Shown in pieces: positions 38,502 through 48,792 of a stretch of DNA of 64,000 nucleotides. This stretch comes from Methylophaga sp. (GTDB taxonomy: Bacteria > Pseudomonadota > Gammaproteobacteria > Nitrosococcales > Methylophagaceae). The stretch's first letter is position 1; every line of letters begins with the position of its first letter. The stretch is from positions 1 to 64,000 of the forward strand of contig NZ_VENF01000004.1 of assembly GCF_009711715.1 (NCBI RefSeq), given 5' to 3'. The notes under the pieces are model-generated. The model was not told the DNA's origin, made no database searches, and saw only the letters and a program-made list of their open reading frames with translations. A program made the translations under genes and the position numbers.

Positions 38502-39772
38502 GCCAGTTCCCTCGCTGCTGCCAGCAAGGCCAGTCTGGCAATCACACCATAGGCATAAAAGCGATTCGGCTCGGAGTCCGGCTGTTCGTTCTGGTCCGGT
38601 GTGATACAGGACTGAGCAAAGGCCAACGGCTCGAAATGCATCCCCGGCGCATTCAGGTTTTCATCGGTACCGCGGCCGGTATGAACCCGGTAAAAACCGC
38701 CGATAACGAAATGGTCCATCATGTAAATAACCGGCTCTGCTACGGCCTGTCCCTCACCCAGCGTTTCAAAAGTATAGACCCCTTCCTGAACCAGCACATT
38801 ATCGACCACCAGCCCTTCTTTGGCCGATGACATTTTGTTGCGCTGTTTGCGGTTGAGATTATAAATATCATCCGGGCTTTTAACAGTCATGATGCCCATG
38901 CCATAGGTGCCTGAATCCGCTTTCACCACGACAAAGGGGTCACGATCGATATTATATTCACGGTATTTGCTGCGTATCGACATCAACAGGTTATCGATAT
39001 TACGCGCCAGACACTCAAGCCCGGCTTTTTCCTTGAAGTTCACCTCACCACACTGCAGCGTCATAGGCGAAATCAGCCATGGATCAATATCAATCTGCCG
39101 GGCAAATTCCTTGGCCACATTACTGTAGTGACTGAAATGATTCGATTTTTTACGGGTCGACCAGCCGGCATGCAATGGCGGCATGATTTCCTGCTCCAGC
39201 CCTTCCAGAATCGCCGGTCTGCCAGCCGAAAGATCATTGTTCAACAGCACCAGACAAGGCGAGAAGTCCCCCACGGCCACTCGGTTGCCTTTTCTGACCA
39301 GCGGTTCCAGCAGACATTGTTTTCCGGATGGTAAATCGACGGTCACCGGCTCGGCAATATCTTCCCGCAGACTGCCTATACGAGCTTCCAGACCGGCTTT
39401 CTGAAAAATATCCCGCAGGGTTTCCAGGCTTTCCAGATAGAACAGGTTGCGTGTGTGATTTTCGGCAACGATCAAAACCCGTTTGGCAGTGGGACAAGCG
39501 CGTTCGACAGCGGACTGTGCTGCCTGGATTGAGAGTGGGATAAAGGCAGGGTTCAGGTTGTTGAAACCGGCCGGGAACAGATTGGTGTCTACCGGTGCAA
39601 GCTTAAAGCCGGCATTACGTAAATCCACAGAAGCATAAAATGGAGACGGTGTTTTCAGCCACTGTTCACGCAACCAGGTTTCAACCTGGGTTTGTCTCTC
39701 CAGTAAATGGGATTCCAGTTGCAGCAAAGGGCCGTTAAGGGCGGTAATCAGGTGCGGAACGCCAGTGGTCAT
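38498..39772 (-). CDS. gshA: Glutamate-cysteine ligase (acidithiobacillus-type)
   Basis: The first enzyme of glutathione synthesis, of the TIGR02049-like type found in Acidithiobacillus and various methylotrophs, not the E. coli GshA type. It has ATP-grasp-like segments: NVAKEFARQIDIDPWLISP, VVVKADSGTYGMGIMTVK, LVQEGVYTFE and EPVIYMMDHFVIGGFYRVH (shortened). Length 424 residues. No gshB is nearby. Glutathione can also serve formaldehyde oxidation in methylotrophs. Confidence 0.9.
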   Translation of the reverse strand: MTTGVPHLITALNGPLLQLESHLLERQTQVETWLREQWLKTPSPFYASVDLRNAGFKLAPVDTNLFPAGFNNLNPAFIPLSIQAAQSAVERACPTAKRVLIVAENHTRNLFYLESLETLRDIFQKAGLEARIGSLREDIAEPVTVDLPSGKQCLLEPLVRKGNRVAVGDFSPCLVLLNNDLSAGRPAILEGLEQEIMPPLHAGWSTRKKSNHFSHYSNVAKEFARQIDIDPWLISPMTLQCGEVNFKEKAGLECLARNIDNLLMSIRSKYREYNIDRDPFVVVKADSGTYGMGIMTVKSPDDIYNLNRKQRNKMSSAKEGLVVDNVLVQEGVYTFETLGEGQAVAEPVIYMMDHFVIGGFYRVHTGRGTDENLNAPGMHFEPLAFAQSCITPDQNEQPDSEPNRFYAYGVIARLALLAAARELA

Positions 39773-39824
39773 AATCTATCTCGCTGTTGGGGATTGCAGG
39801 TTGCGATAAAAGTGCTGTCCATAC

Positions 39825-39840
39825 TGTGACATGGGACACA
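39825..39840. promoter_or_regulatory. CRP/Vfr-like site in the gshA-pilG intergenic region
   Basis: TGTGA-CATGGG-ACACA matches nine of ten core bases. It is flanked to make a CTGTG...CACAG palindrome. It lies between divergent gshA and pilG; in Pseudomonas, Vfr controls type IV pilus functions, so this is a reasonable candidate. Confidence 0.35.
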
Positions 39841-40005
39841 GTTTGCATTTTTCAAGTCATACATACTCCTTGATCGTTTAAATTCAGGCCATGACACAAC
39901 GGAAAAAGGCTTTTTTACATTACTAGCCTGCGGATTAAAAATCGGTTATCTTCGTTCCTCAGGGCTAGTTGTAAGAATTAGAATGATGACTTTATCAGGT
40001 AATGC

Positions 40006-40422
40006 ATGACCGTGAGCGAGAACCAATCTGAATTTTCCGGCCTGAAGGTCATGGTGATTGATGACAGCAACACCATTCGTCGAACAGCTGAAACTTTATT
40101 GAAAAAAGCTGGCTGTGACGTGCTCACCGCTGATAATGGCTTTGAAGCCTTGCCTGTTATCAGCGCCCATCATCCCGATATTCTCTTCATTGATATTATG
40201 ATGCCTCGTCTGGATGGATACCAGACCTGTGCCTTGGTGAAAAATAATCCCAAGTTCAGGGACATCCCCGTCGTCATGCTCTCCAGTAAGGATGGCCTGT
40301 TTGACAGGGCAAAAGGACGTGTCGTTGGTGCAGAGCAATACCTCACCAAACCCTTTACCAGAGACGACCTTCTCGGTGCCATCCGCAAACATTTGCTTGA
40401 AAAACACCAGGACGCTGAATAG
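40006..40422 (+). CDS. pilG: Twitching-motility response regulator PilG
   Basis: A single-domain CheY-like regulator of the Chp system. Phosphoacceptor D63 (FIDIMMPRLDG), acidic pocket D19/D20 (VIDDS), and K115 (YLTKPF). Length 138 residues. In Pseudomonas, phospho-PilG promotes pilus extension and cAMP synthesis. It opens the chp cluster, with pilH starting four bases after its stop. Confidence 0.93.
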   Translation: MTVSENQSEFSGLKVMVIDDSNTIRRTAETLLKKAGCDVLTADNGFEALPVISAHHPDILFIDIMMPRLDGYQTCALVKNNPKFRDIPVVMLSSKDGLFDRAKGRVVGAEQYLTKPFTRDDLLGAIRKHLLEKHQDAE

Positions 40423-40425
40423 CTT

Positions 40426-40794
40426 ATGGCACGGATTCTGATTGCTGATGACTCACCGACGGAAGTCTACGTATTACAAAAGATGCTGGAAAAAAATGGG
40501 CACCAGGTGCTCGTTGCCGAGGATGGCGAACAAGCTGTCAGTCAGACTCAGCAACACAAGCCTGACCTGATTCTGATGGACGTGGTTATGCCCAATCTGA
40601 ATGGTTTTCAGGCCACCCGCAAACTGACCAAAGATCCGCAAACCAGCCATATTCCGATTGTCATCGTGTCCTCGAAAAATCAGGAAACCGACAAAATGTG
40701 GGGCCTCCGCCAGGGTGCCAGGGGCTATCTCGGCAAACCGGTTACCGAACAGGATCTGATGCATCAGATCAACGAATTGTTGGGGCAGCCATAA
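40426..40794 (+). CDS. pilH: Twitching-motility response regulator PilH
   Basis: A second CheY-like regulator of the cluster. D52 is the phosphoacceptor (LILMDVVMPNLNG), D8/D9 are in the acidic pocket and K104 is in YLGKPV. Length 122 residues. In Pseudomonas, PilH is the retraction-side regulator and may act as a phosphate sink. Confidence 0.93.
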   Translation: MARILIADDSPTEVYVLQKMLEKNGHQVLVAEDGEQAVSQTQQHKPDLILMDVVMPNLNGFQATRKLTKDPQTSHIPIVIVSSKNQETDKMWGLRQGARGYLGKPVTEQDLMHQINELLGQP

Positions 40795-40796
40795 CC

Positions 40797-41345
40797 ATGA
40801 CCTTGCTGCAAACGCCTGAAGACATTATTTCGCTCCTGCATGACATGGAGCGCCGCAGTAAGCAAAAAGCAGCCGGTCTCGGGCAACAGGATATGGCAGG
40901 CCAGAGCTGGACAGCGATTGGCTTTCGCATCGGCCAGCAATATTTTGTCACGCCACTGGGTGAAACCCGCGAGGTTTTCCCGGTACCGGAACAAATTACC
41001 CCGGTACCTAAATCCCAGCGCTGGGTGTTTGGTATTGTCAATCTGCGCGGTGAATTACTCCCGGTGTTTGATCTCAACCTGTTTCTGCATGATAAACCGG
41101 TCAAGCTCACTAAACGCAGTCGTATCATCGTGATTAACGACAGCGAGATCGTCAGCGGTGTTGCTGTCGATGAAGTGTTTGGCCTGAAGCATTTTCAGCA
41201 ACAGCCTGAACCAGTGCAGGCAGATCAAGCCGCTGAACTCGCCCCCTATCTGACTGGAACACTCTTTCAGCAGGACATCCAGTGGCAGGTGTTCAGTTTC
41301 AGACATCTGGTGTCGGATCCCCGTTTTCTCAATGCCGCCGCCTAA
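40797..41345 (+). CDS. pilI: CheW-like adaptor PilI
   Basis: A 182-residue CheW-domain protein linking PilJ to ChpA. The core is WTAIGFRIGQQYFVTPLGE, QRWVFGIVNLRGELLPVFDL and VAVDEVFGLKHF. The ATG at 40797 comes two bases after the pilH stop. An upstream in-frame start inside pilH has no RBS. Confidence 0.92.
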   Translation: MTLLQTPEDIISLLHDMERRSKQKAAGLGQQDMAGQSWTAIGFRIGQQYFVTPLGETREVFPVPEQITPVPKSQRWVFGIVNLRGELLPVFDLNLFLHDKPVKLTKRSRIIVINDSEIVSGVAVDEVFGLKHFQQQPEPVQADQAAELAPYLTGTLFQQDIQWQVFSFRHLVSDPRFLNAAA

Positions 41346-41369
41346 CTATTGAAATCAGGATTAAGGTAT

Positions 41370-42635
41370 ATGACATCCACCAGCAAGCTTTTTTTCTCTT
41401 CCCTGATGCGCAGACAAAACTGGCTCAACCTGCTTTTTGTCATTGTATTCAGCATCGTTACTCTGGGCGGCCTGTGGCTGATAGCCAGTGGTCAGTATCA
41501 GACCTACTACGACAATATCCTGCATATCAGTATCGTGGTCGCCGTCGCCTTTATTCTGACGCTGGTCATGGCGGTCAGGCTGAGTTTTCCCTCAATCCGC
41601 TCGCTGAAAACCTCGATGGACGAGATGGAATTACAAAACCGTCACAATCAGGATGCGATTCTGCGACTGCTGGACGAAATGGGTGACCTGGCCGATGGTG
41701 ACCTGACCGTGAGTGCGACCGTGACCGAGGATATTACCGGCGCGATCGCCGACTCGGTCAACTACACCATCGACGCCCTGCGCAGCCTGGTCGAACAGAT
41801 AAACTCCACGACTTTGCAGGTTGCCTCCGCCGCGCAGGAAACCCAGGCCACAGCACTGCATCTGACCGATGCCAGTGAACATCAGGCACAACAGATCACC
41901 GAAGTCAGCTCAGCTATAACCCAGATGGCCGGCTCCATCGAGCAGGTATCTGAAAACGCCAGCCAGTCTTCGGAAGTGGCTAAACAGTCAGTATCACTGG
42001 CGGTGCAGGGTAATACGGCAGTGAAGAAAGCGATCCGGGGTATGGACACGATTCGTGAACAGATTCAGGAAACCTCAAAGCGAATCAAGCGTCTGGGTGA
42101 AAGCTCGCAGCAGATCGGTGACATCGTCGAGTTGATTAACGATATCGCCGAGCAAACCAATATCCTGTCATTGAATGCCGCCATTCAGGCAGCAATGGCC
42201 GGTGAAGCCGGTCGCGGTTTTGCCGTCGTGGCGGATGAGGTTCAGCGCCTTGCGGAACGCTCCAGTAACGCGACACGGCAGATTGATGCGCTGGTGAAAA
42301 CGATCCAGAGCGACACCAGCGAGGCGATTGCATCTATGGAACAAAGTACGTCCGAAGTCGTATCAGGTGCCAAACTGTCACAGGACGCCGGTACTTCGCT
42401 GGAACAAATCGAAGCAGTTTCGCAGCAATTGGCGGAACTCATCAATAACATCACCGCTAATGCCAAACAGCAGGCCACCGCGGCGGTCAGCACCTCTGAG
42501 AACATGAACGTGATTCAGGAAATCACCATGCAAACATCGACCGGCACCAATGAGAGTGCGGCAGCGATCGGACGCCTGCTGGATCTCACCAATGAACTAC
42601 GCAAGTCGGTCTCCGGCTTCAAGCTGCCGCAGTAA
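41370..42635 (+). CDS. pilJ: Methyl-accepting chemotaxis protein PilJ, short form
   Basis: A chemoreceptor of the Chp system with 421 residues from the ATG at 41370 (RBS TAAGGT). Two membrane helices (about 21-45 and 56-76) are separated by only about ten residues, then a short linker and the kinase-control domain with the hairpin tip [19 protein letters not shown]. Pseudomonas PilJ is about 680 residues with a large periplasmic sensor region; this one has nearly none, so it cannot sense an external ligand in the same way. Possible methylation sites cannot be decided by eye. Confidence 0.9.
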   Translation: MTSTSKLFFSSLMRRQNWLNLLFVIVFSIVTLGGLWLIASGQYQTYYDNILHISIVVAVAFILTLVMAVRLSFPSIRSLKTSMDEMELQNRHNQDAILRLLDEMGDLADGDLTVSATVTEDITGAIADSVNYTIDALRSLVEQINSTTLQVASAAQETQATALHLTDASEHQAQQITEVSSAITQMAGSIEQVSENASQSSEVAKQSVSLAVQGNTAVKKAIRGMDTIREQIQETSKRIKRLGESSQQIGDIVELINDIAEQTNILSLNAAIQAAMAGEAGRGFAVVADEVQRLAERSSNATRQIDALVKTIQSDTSEAIASMEQSTSEVVSGAKLSQDAGTSLEQIEAVSQQLAELINNITANAKQQATAAVSTSENMNVIQEITMQTSTGTNESAAAIGRLLDLTNELRKSVSGFKLPQ

Positions 42636-42666
42636 AGTCAGATAAGGCAAGGGGCGGATAGCAAAC

Positions 42667-45600
42667 ATGGCTCAATTAATCAAAGGCAACTACAACGCTT
42701 TGATGTGGCTGCAAACCGAACTGCAGCAGTCACTGACTCATGCCTTGAATGCCATGAACCGCTTTATTGACGGTGAGGGTGAAGCCAAAACCCTGTCTGA
42801 CTGCATTGAGGCTTTGTATCAGGTCAAAGGCACGCTGGATATGGTCAATATCAGCGGAGCTTCCATGCTTGCTGATGAAATGCAGCACACCGTGATGGCG
42901 CTGCGGGACAACAAAATCGCTAACAAAGACCAGGCGGAAGATGCCCTGGTCCGGTCACTGCTGCTGTTGCCAAACTATCTCAAACTGCTCAGTGATGAAT
43001 TTGAAGATCATCCCCTGTCTCTGCTCGATAGCATCAATGAACTGCGTCTGGCTCGTGATGTTCAGCCTGTCACCGAGGAAGCCTTATTCAAACCAGTACT
43101 GACACAGGCGCTGCCAGACAGTATCGCGCCTAATCCACACCGCAAGCTGCCGGCGATTGCGATTGAAAAGCATAAGCTGGGGCATGCTTTTCAGGTCATG
43201 CTGCTTAACTGGCTGCGCAAGCAGGACGATGAAAGCCTGCGCAAAATGCGTGGTGTTGTTCATTTTCTACGGCTGGCCTGTCATGAAGAAAAAACCACCC
43301 TGCTCTGGTGGGCTTCCGAGGCCCTGCTGGAAGCACTGGAACATAAAGGCTTGCAGGCTGAAGCATCCGTCAAGCAGTTGCTGGGTAAACTGGTCATGCC
43401 GATTAAAACCCAGTGCGAACAGAGTGAAGCCGCATTATTGCAAAGTTTTCCCACTGAGTTGGTGAACCGATTACTGCGCTTTGTGGCACATGCCCAGAGC
43501 CATGGTCCACAGGTGACCTTGCTGAAAACCACTTTCCATCTGCATTTCTTTGATCACAAGCAGAAAATCTACGGCATGAGCGATAACGCGCTCGGTGATG
43601 CGCATCTTGCCCTGCTGGAACAGCTTGAAGATCTGAAAACAGAAATCGATCATTACCATCCTGATCAGGATTTGGATAACACGCAGCTTGATGCCATCTT
43701 GCAGCAACTGCAGAGCATGACCGATACCCTGGCGCTGCTGGCTGAATATGAAGCCAGCAACCTGCTGCATCATCAGGCCGAAAGGATCCAGGCGCTAATC
43801 GAGGATGGTCAGCGTCCGGATGAGATGCTGCTAACCGAAATGGCTGACGCCCTGCTGCAGGTTGAACAATTCCTGCAGTCCTCCAGCCAGGCCAACGTGA
43901 GTGACAAACTGCGCGAAACGGTGATCAGCGAATGTCTGCTGGAAATGGCCAATATCAAGGAAACCTTGACCTTAATGAGCCAGGCTCAGCGACATCCGGA
44001 TGAGTTGGGTGAGACAGAGCAACAACTGCAGCTCATTAGCGGCAGCCTGGAGATGCTCAACTTTCCGGAAGCCGCTGATATATTGCAGCAGACTGTCGAC
44101 AAGATTCATCAGCACAGTGAAAACCACCAGGCTTTTACTCCCACCCAGCTGAACCGGCTCGCTGATATTCTCGCCTGTTGTGATATTTACATGGAAGGCA
44201 TTCGTCAGCATGGTCATCCCGAGAATAATTATCTTGCTGACGCGGCAGACATACTGTCTGCTTTTGACCAGGCCGAGATAAGCGATGAAACCACCACTGT
44301 CTCAGCAACTGAAGTGAGCGATACTGAACAAGACGCGGCTCTGGATGAGCTTGATTCCCTGTTAAGCGCTGATGATACCGCCTTGCTGTTTGAATCAGAG
44401 TCAGAGCCAGCGCCAGCAGATTTGAGCATGGCGGCTTCCCAGCAACAAGTCTCCGATACGGAAGCGACAGAGGACAGGCCGTCAGTGTCTCAACCTGAAG
44501 CGATGGCGGCGTGGCAATTTGCTGAAAATGTTGATCCGGAAATAGCCGAGGTCTTTATTGAGGAAGCGGAAGAAGTTCTGTCTGAACTCAATGCCCTGAT
44601 GCCGAAATGGCTGAGCAATGACGACCCCGACGTCCTCGGTGACATTCGCCGTCATTTTCATACCCTCAAAGGTAGTGGGCGTATGGCCGGTGCCACGGTC
44701 ATCGGCGAGCTGGCCTGGGCGGTGGAACAAGTACTCAATCATGTGATGGACGGCACGCGTCCTGACAGTGATAAAGTCAAGCAACTGGCGGCAGAGTCCC
44801 ACCGGATCATGCCGGCATTAATCCAGCGCTTCACCCGCGCTGATAACAGCGCTCCTGCTGAAGTGGCAACATTACATGCACTTAGTGACGAATGTTTATC
44901 TGCCCAGTCTTCTGCGGCCGTTACGCCCGGAGATGAAGTGGCCGCCACCTCAGACAGCGATACCCTGAACTGGCCTGAAGCTGCAGAAGACTTTGAGCTT
45001 GTTGATCAGGATGAAGAACTGATTATTATCGAACCGGAGACGGATCCTTCTCTAATGGAGTTTGATGTCTCGGCTTATCAGCGGACCTTGGATGACAGCG
45101 ATAAGCACGTCACCGGCTCCCCTTCAACATTTGAGGTTGATACAGAACTTCTCACGGGTGTTGAGCGTTACATCCGCGACAGGGAAGCTGATTCGGCAGT
45201 TCAAACACCGGCTGCGAGCACTGATAGCGACAATGAAAAATCCCTGACCGGGGTCGAGCAATATATTCAGTCGCATTCAGAAGAGAGCTCGGTTTTACCA
45301 GCTGTAGCAGAACAAACTGAAGCCGAAGCCATCACCAAAGCCACATCACTGAGCGGTGTAGAAGCCTATATTCAGCAGAGGCAACGAGAAACCGGTGTCG
45401 CCCGTTACCTGCGCCAGAAAAAGGCGGAAGAAAAATCGACAGCCGCCGCTCAGACTGTGCCGCTACCGCCGGTCGTTCCAATATTCAGACCACTGACCTC
45501 GGTCGATCGTTATCTGATTAATCAGGCACGGCAACAACGCCCGGAAACCGGCGTGGATCGTTATCTCGCCATGCTCGATGCGCATGTGGAAGCCGACAAA

Positions 45601-48600
45601 GTGGCGCAGGAAGAAGACGATGAGTTACTGCTGATTTTTGCCGCCGAAGCCGCCCAGCATATTATCAATTTGAGGCAGGGACTCGAAGAAATCGATTTTT
45701 CCCGCCAGGTCACCAAACCCATTCTGAGAGCCGTTCACTCTCTGAAAGGCTGCGCCAACATTGCCGGTATTAAACCGATGGGACTGATTGCCACAGAGCT
45801 TGATGCCGTCATGAAACAACTTCATGCACAGCAGGTGGTACTTGATAGTGAGCAGATGCAAGCACTGGCTCATATCGTCGAGCAACTGGATCAAATGCTG
45901 CTCAGTATTACTGACAATCAGCCTGAACCGGATATCCGCGACTTGTCGGCCGCGGTCAGCCAGCTCAAGCCGGCCGGGGTAATGCCTGAAACGCCAATGA
46001 TCGACCCCGAATTTCTGGTGGTCTTTCTTGAAGAGACCGATGAGCTGCTGGATAGTTATACCCGGCAATTGGCGCAATGGCAGCAGCAACCTGATGACAA
46101 AGACAACCTTCAGGCACTGGGCCGGACCCTGTATGATCTGGAACAGGCCGCCCAACAGGCGGAACAACAGCATATCGCTGACGTTTATGCTGCTCTGTCA
46201 CGCCTGATCCAGCAGCAACAACCTGATGCACCGGGTCTCAATGATCTGCTCGAACTCGGCTATGAACAGCTCAACCAGCACATCGAAAACCTGTTGCAGA
46301 ACAAACCGCAAAGCGCTGATTTCGATTTTGCTGCACGGGTCGACAGCTACCTTACAAGCCAGTCAGAACCACACTATGTCGCACCGGATATGGATGTGGA
46401 TGAGAGTGAGTTCCTCATCCCGGAGGATGTTGATCCTGAACTGCTGGAGGCTTTCAGCGAGGAAGCATCAGAACTGCTGACCTCAAGCGGGCAGGCCATC
46501 AAGGCCTTGCAGGCCGACAACAATAGTGAAGTCGATTCCTTACAGTTGCAGCGCGACCTGCACACACTCAAAGGCGGAGCCCGACTCACCGGGATTAGCC
46601 CAATGGCTGACCTGACGCATCAGATGGAAACGTTAGTCATTGCCGTCAGTGATCATAAAGTCCCGGCCGATGAGGATTTCTTTGACCTGCTGCAGCGCTG
46701 CCAGGACAAACTCAGCGAAATGCAGGAACAACTGGCACAGCGCCAACCGCTGCAGACCGCCCTCTCACTCATCAAGGAAATCAGCTGGCGCACCGAGGGT
46801 GCCGATCTGGAGATAGATGACCGACCTTTGCCGGAACCGGAAAAAGTCCTGACCCGAATCCCCGAGTCTGAGCCCGAATCGGTCGCCACTGAAACCGAAG
46901 TACCCACGGCTAAACCTGCTTCGCAGCATGTGGAACAGGTGCGGGTGCGTGCCGATCTTCTCGATTACCTGACTAACTTTGCCGGCGAAGTCAGTATCTC
47001 CCGTGATCGTGTCACCCAGCAACATACGGCTTTACGCCAGCAGCTGCGCGAGATGGAGGAGACGGTCAGCCGCCTCCATGATCAATTGCGTAAGCTGGAA
47101 ATTGAAACAGAAACCCAGATCCTGTTCCGTTATGAAGATGAAAGACTGAAACAGGATTCTGATTTCGATCCCCTGGAACTGGACCGCTTTTCGGTAATCC
47201 AGCAACTCTCACGCGGCCTGACTGAGAGTGTCATCGATCTTAATGATATCAGCCGTTCAATGGACATCCTGGTTAAGGAAACCGACGCCATTCTGCTGCA
47301 ACAATCGCGTCTCAATGCCGATTTGCAGGAAGGGCTGATGGCTACACGCTTGCTGCCTTTCAAAGGCGTGGTGCCGAGACTGGAGCGGATTGTCAGACAA
47401 ACCGCCACGGAGCTCGACAAAAAAGCCGATTTCAGCATCCGTGGCGCCGAGCTTGAAATGGATCGGACCATTCTCGATCGCCTGGTCGCGCCGCTGGAGC
47501 ATATTTTGCGTAATGCCATTGCGCATGGGATTGAATCTCCCGGTGTGCGTCTTGCTAATGGCAAACCGGAACAGGGACAGTTGCAGTTACAAGTCCTGCG
47601 TGAAGGGTCGGAAATGGTTGTGACCATCAGTGACGATGGTCGTGGTATTGATGTCGATAAAATACGCCAGAAAGCCTTGGATCTGAATCTCATCAGCGCC
47701 GACGATACACCGTCGGAAGAGGAGCTGATCCAGTTAATCCTGACCTCCGGCTTTAGCACTGCTGATAATATTTCGCAGCTTTCCGGACGCGGCGTGGGTA
47801 TGGATGTGGTCAGCAACGAGATTCGCAGTCTCAAAGGTCGCCTCACCATCCAGTCGCAGCGAGGCAAGGGCACACAATTTGTTATTCGTCTTCCACTGAC
47901 ACTGTCGGTAATTCAGGCCCTGCTGGTCAAAGTGCAGGATGAACAGTATGCAGTGCCGCTGGGCAGCGTCAATGCCGGTGAGCGGATCAGTGTGCGTGAT
48001 ATCAAACTGATGCTGGGTACGCATGACCCCAAATATCATTTCCACGGCGAGCAATATGACTTCATCCCGCTCGCCTCACTGCTGGACAAACCTTTAACGC
48101 TGCCGGCTAATCTCAAACATCAGTTGCCGATGCTGTTGTTCCGTTCCGGGGATATTCGGATCGCGCTGCTGGTTGACAGCATTATCAGCAACCGTGAAAT
48201 CGTCATTAAGTCAGTCGGCCGCCAGCTCGGCACCATCAGTGCCGTTAACGGCGCCACGATCCTGGGCGACGGACGGGTGGTCTTTATTCTTGATATTCCG
48301 ACGCTGATCGATACTTCGCGTGATATCCATCTCGACACTAATGATGCAATTAATCTTGAGCGTGAACTGACCCAGATCCAGGAACAGCCACCGCTTGCGA
48401 TGGTGGTGGATGATTCAATTACCATGCGCAAGGCTTCCGGCAACCTGTTAAAAAGGCTGGGCTTTGAAGTGTTAACTGCCCGAGATGGGGTTGACGCACT
48501 GTCACAACTGCATGAGCAGAAACCGGACATCATTCTGCTGGATGTGGAAATGCCGCGTATGGACGGCTTTGAATTTGCTTCTATTGTCCGCAACGATGCC

Positions 48601-48777
48601 CAATTCCGTCACCTGCCGATCATCATGATTACCTCCCGCACCGGTCAGAAACATCGTGAGCGTGCGTTGGAAATTGGTGTCAACGCTTACCTCGGTAAGC
48701 CTTACCAGGAAGAAGAGCTGGTCAGCGAGATGCAGAAACTGCTGGGGCAGCAGCGATTCCCCGGACAGCATCATTAA
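42667..48777 (+). CDS. chpA: Hybrid chemotaxis kinase ChpA (PilL) with many Hpt domains
   Basis: The central kinase of the Chp system, 2036 residues. An N-terminal Hpt/FimL-like region has Y51 where a phospho-His would be (YQVKG). Three canonical Hpt domains follow: H665 (HFHTLKG), H1024 (VHSLKG) and H1299 (LHTLKG). Then come a dimerisation region, a HATPase domain with N1616 (ILRNAIAHG) and GRGVGMDVV, a CheW-like domain, and a receiver with D1959 (LLDVEMPRMDG). A linker (830-967) has six copies of a TGVxxYL motif. It ends 15 bases before the chpC start. The phospho-relay is to PilG/PilH. Confidence 0.95.
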   Translation: MAQLIKGNYNALMWLQTELQQSLTHALNAMNRFIDGEGEAKTLSDCIEALYQVKGTLDMVNISGASMLADEMQHTVMALRDNKIANKDQAEDALVRSLLLLPNYLKLLSDEFEDHPLSLLDSINELRLARDVQPVTEEALFKPVLTQALPDSIAPNPHRKLPAIAIEKHKLGHAFQVMLLNWLRKQDDESLRKMRGVVHFLRLACHEEKTTLLWWASEALLEALEHKGLQAEASVKQLLGKLVMPIKTQCEQSEAALLQSFPTELVNRLLRFVAHAQSHGPQVTLLKTTFHLHFFDHKQKIYGMSDNALGDAHLALLEQLEDLKTEIDHYHPDQDLDNTQLDAILQQLQSMTDTLALLAEYEASNLLHHQAERIQALIEDGQRPDEMLLTEMADALLQVEQFLQSSSQANVSDKLRETVISECLLEMANIKETLTLMSQAQRHPDELGETEQQLQLISGSLEMLNFPEAADILQQTVDKIHQHSENHQAFTPTQLNRLADILACCDIYMEGIRQHGHPENNYLADAADILSAFDQAEISDETTTVSATEVSDTEQDAALDELDSLLSADDTALLFESESEPAPADLSMAASQQQVSDTEATEDRPSVSQPEAMAAWQFAENVDPEIAEVFIEEAEEVLSELNALMPKWLSNDDPDVLGDIRRHFHTLKGSGRMAGATVIGELAWAVEQVLNHVMDGTRPDSDKVKQLAAESHRIMPALIQRFTRADNSAPAEVATLHALSDECLSAQSSAAVTPGDEVAATSDSDTLNWPEAAEDFELVDQDEELIIIEPETDPSLMEFDVSAYQRTLDDSDKHVTGSPSTFEVDTELLTGVERYIRDREADSAVQTPAASTDSDNEKSLTGVEQYIQSHSEESSVLPAVAEQTEAEAITKATSLSGVEAYIQQRQRETGVARYLRQKKAEEKSTAAAQTVPLPPVVPIFRPLTSVDRYLINQARQQRPETGVDRYLAMLDAHVEADKVAQEEDDELLLIFAAEAAQHIINLRQGLEEIDFSRQVTKPILRAVHSLKGCANIAGIKPMGLIATELDAVMKQLHAQQVVLDSEQMQALAHIVEQLDQMLLSITDNQPEPDIRDLSAAVSQLKPAGVMPETPMIDPEFLVVFLEETDELLDSYTRQLAQWQQQPDDKDNLQALGRTLYDLEQAAQQAEQQHIADVYAALSRLIQQQQPDAPGLNDLLELGYEQLNQHIENLLQNKPQSADFDFAARVDSYLTSQSEPHYVAPDMDVDESEFLIPEDVDPELLEAFSEEASELLTSSGQAIKALQADNNSEVDSLQLQRDLHTLKGGARLTGISPMADLTHQMETLVIAVSDHKVPADEDFFDLLQRCQDKLSEMQEQLAQRQPLQTALSLIKEISWRTEGADLEIDDRPLPEPEKVLTRIPESEPESVATETEVPTAKPASQHVEQVRVRADLLDYLTNFAGEVSISRDRVTQQHTALRQQLREMEETVSRLHDQLRKLEIETETQILFRYEDERLKQDSDFDPLELDRFSVIQQLSRGLTESVIDLNDISRSMDILVKETDAILLQQSRLNADLQEGLMATRLLPFKGVVPRLERIVRQTATELDKKADFSIRGAELEMDRTILDRLVAPLEHILRNAIAHGIESPGVRLANGKPEQGQLQLQVLREGSEMVVTISDDGRGIDVDKIRQKALDLNLISADDTPSEEELIQLILTSGFSTADNISQLSGRGVGMDVVSNEIRSLKGRLTIQSQRGKGTQFVIRLPLTLSVIQALLVKVQDEQYAVPLGSVNAGERISVRDIKLMLGTHDPKYHFHGEQYDFIPLASLLDKPLTLPANLKHQLPMLLFRSGDIRIALLVDSIISNREIVIKSVGRQLGTISAVNGATILGDGRVVFILDIPTLIDTSRDIHLDTNDAINLERELTQIQEQPPLAMVVDDSITMRKASGNLLKRLGFEVLTARDGVDALSQLHEQKPDIILLDVEMPRMDGFEFASIVRNDAQFRHLPIIMITSRTGQKHRERALEIGVNAYLGKPYQEEELVSEMQKLLGQQRFPGQHH
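45154..45567 (+). repeat. Six-copy TGVxxYL peptide motif inside chpA
   Basis: Residues 830, 861, 896, 909, 944 and 961 of ChpA each start a short motif: TGVERYI, TGVEQYI, SGVEAYI, TGVARYL, TSVDRYL and TGVDRYL. Spacings are uneven (31, 35, 13, 35, 17 residues), so this is a set of linear motifs in a disordered linker, not a DNA tandem repeat. Confidence 0.8.
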
Positions 48778-48792
48778 CTTTCAGGGCCTGTT

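Noticed and set aside
42136..42505. Antisense frames within pilJ and chpA
   Set aside because: They are shadow frames of GC-rich codons with no start site or family match.
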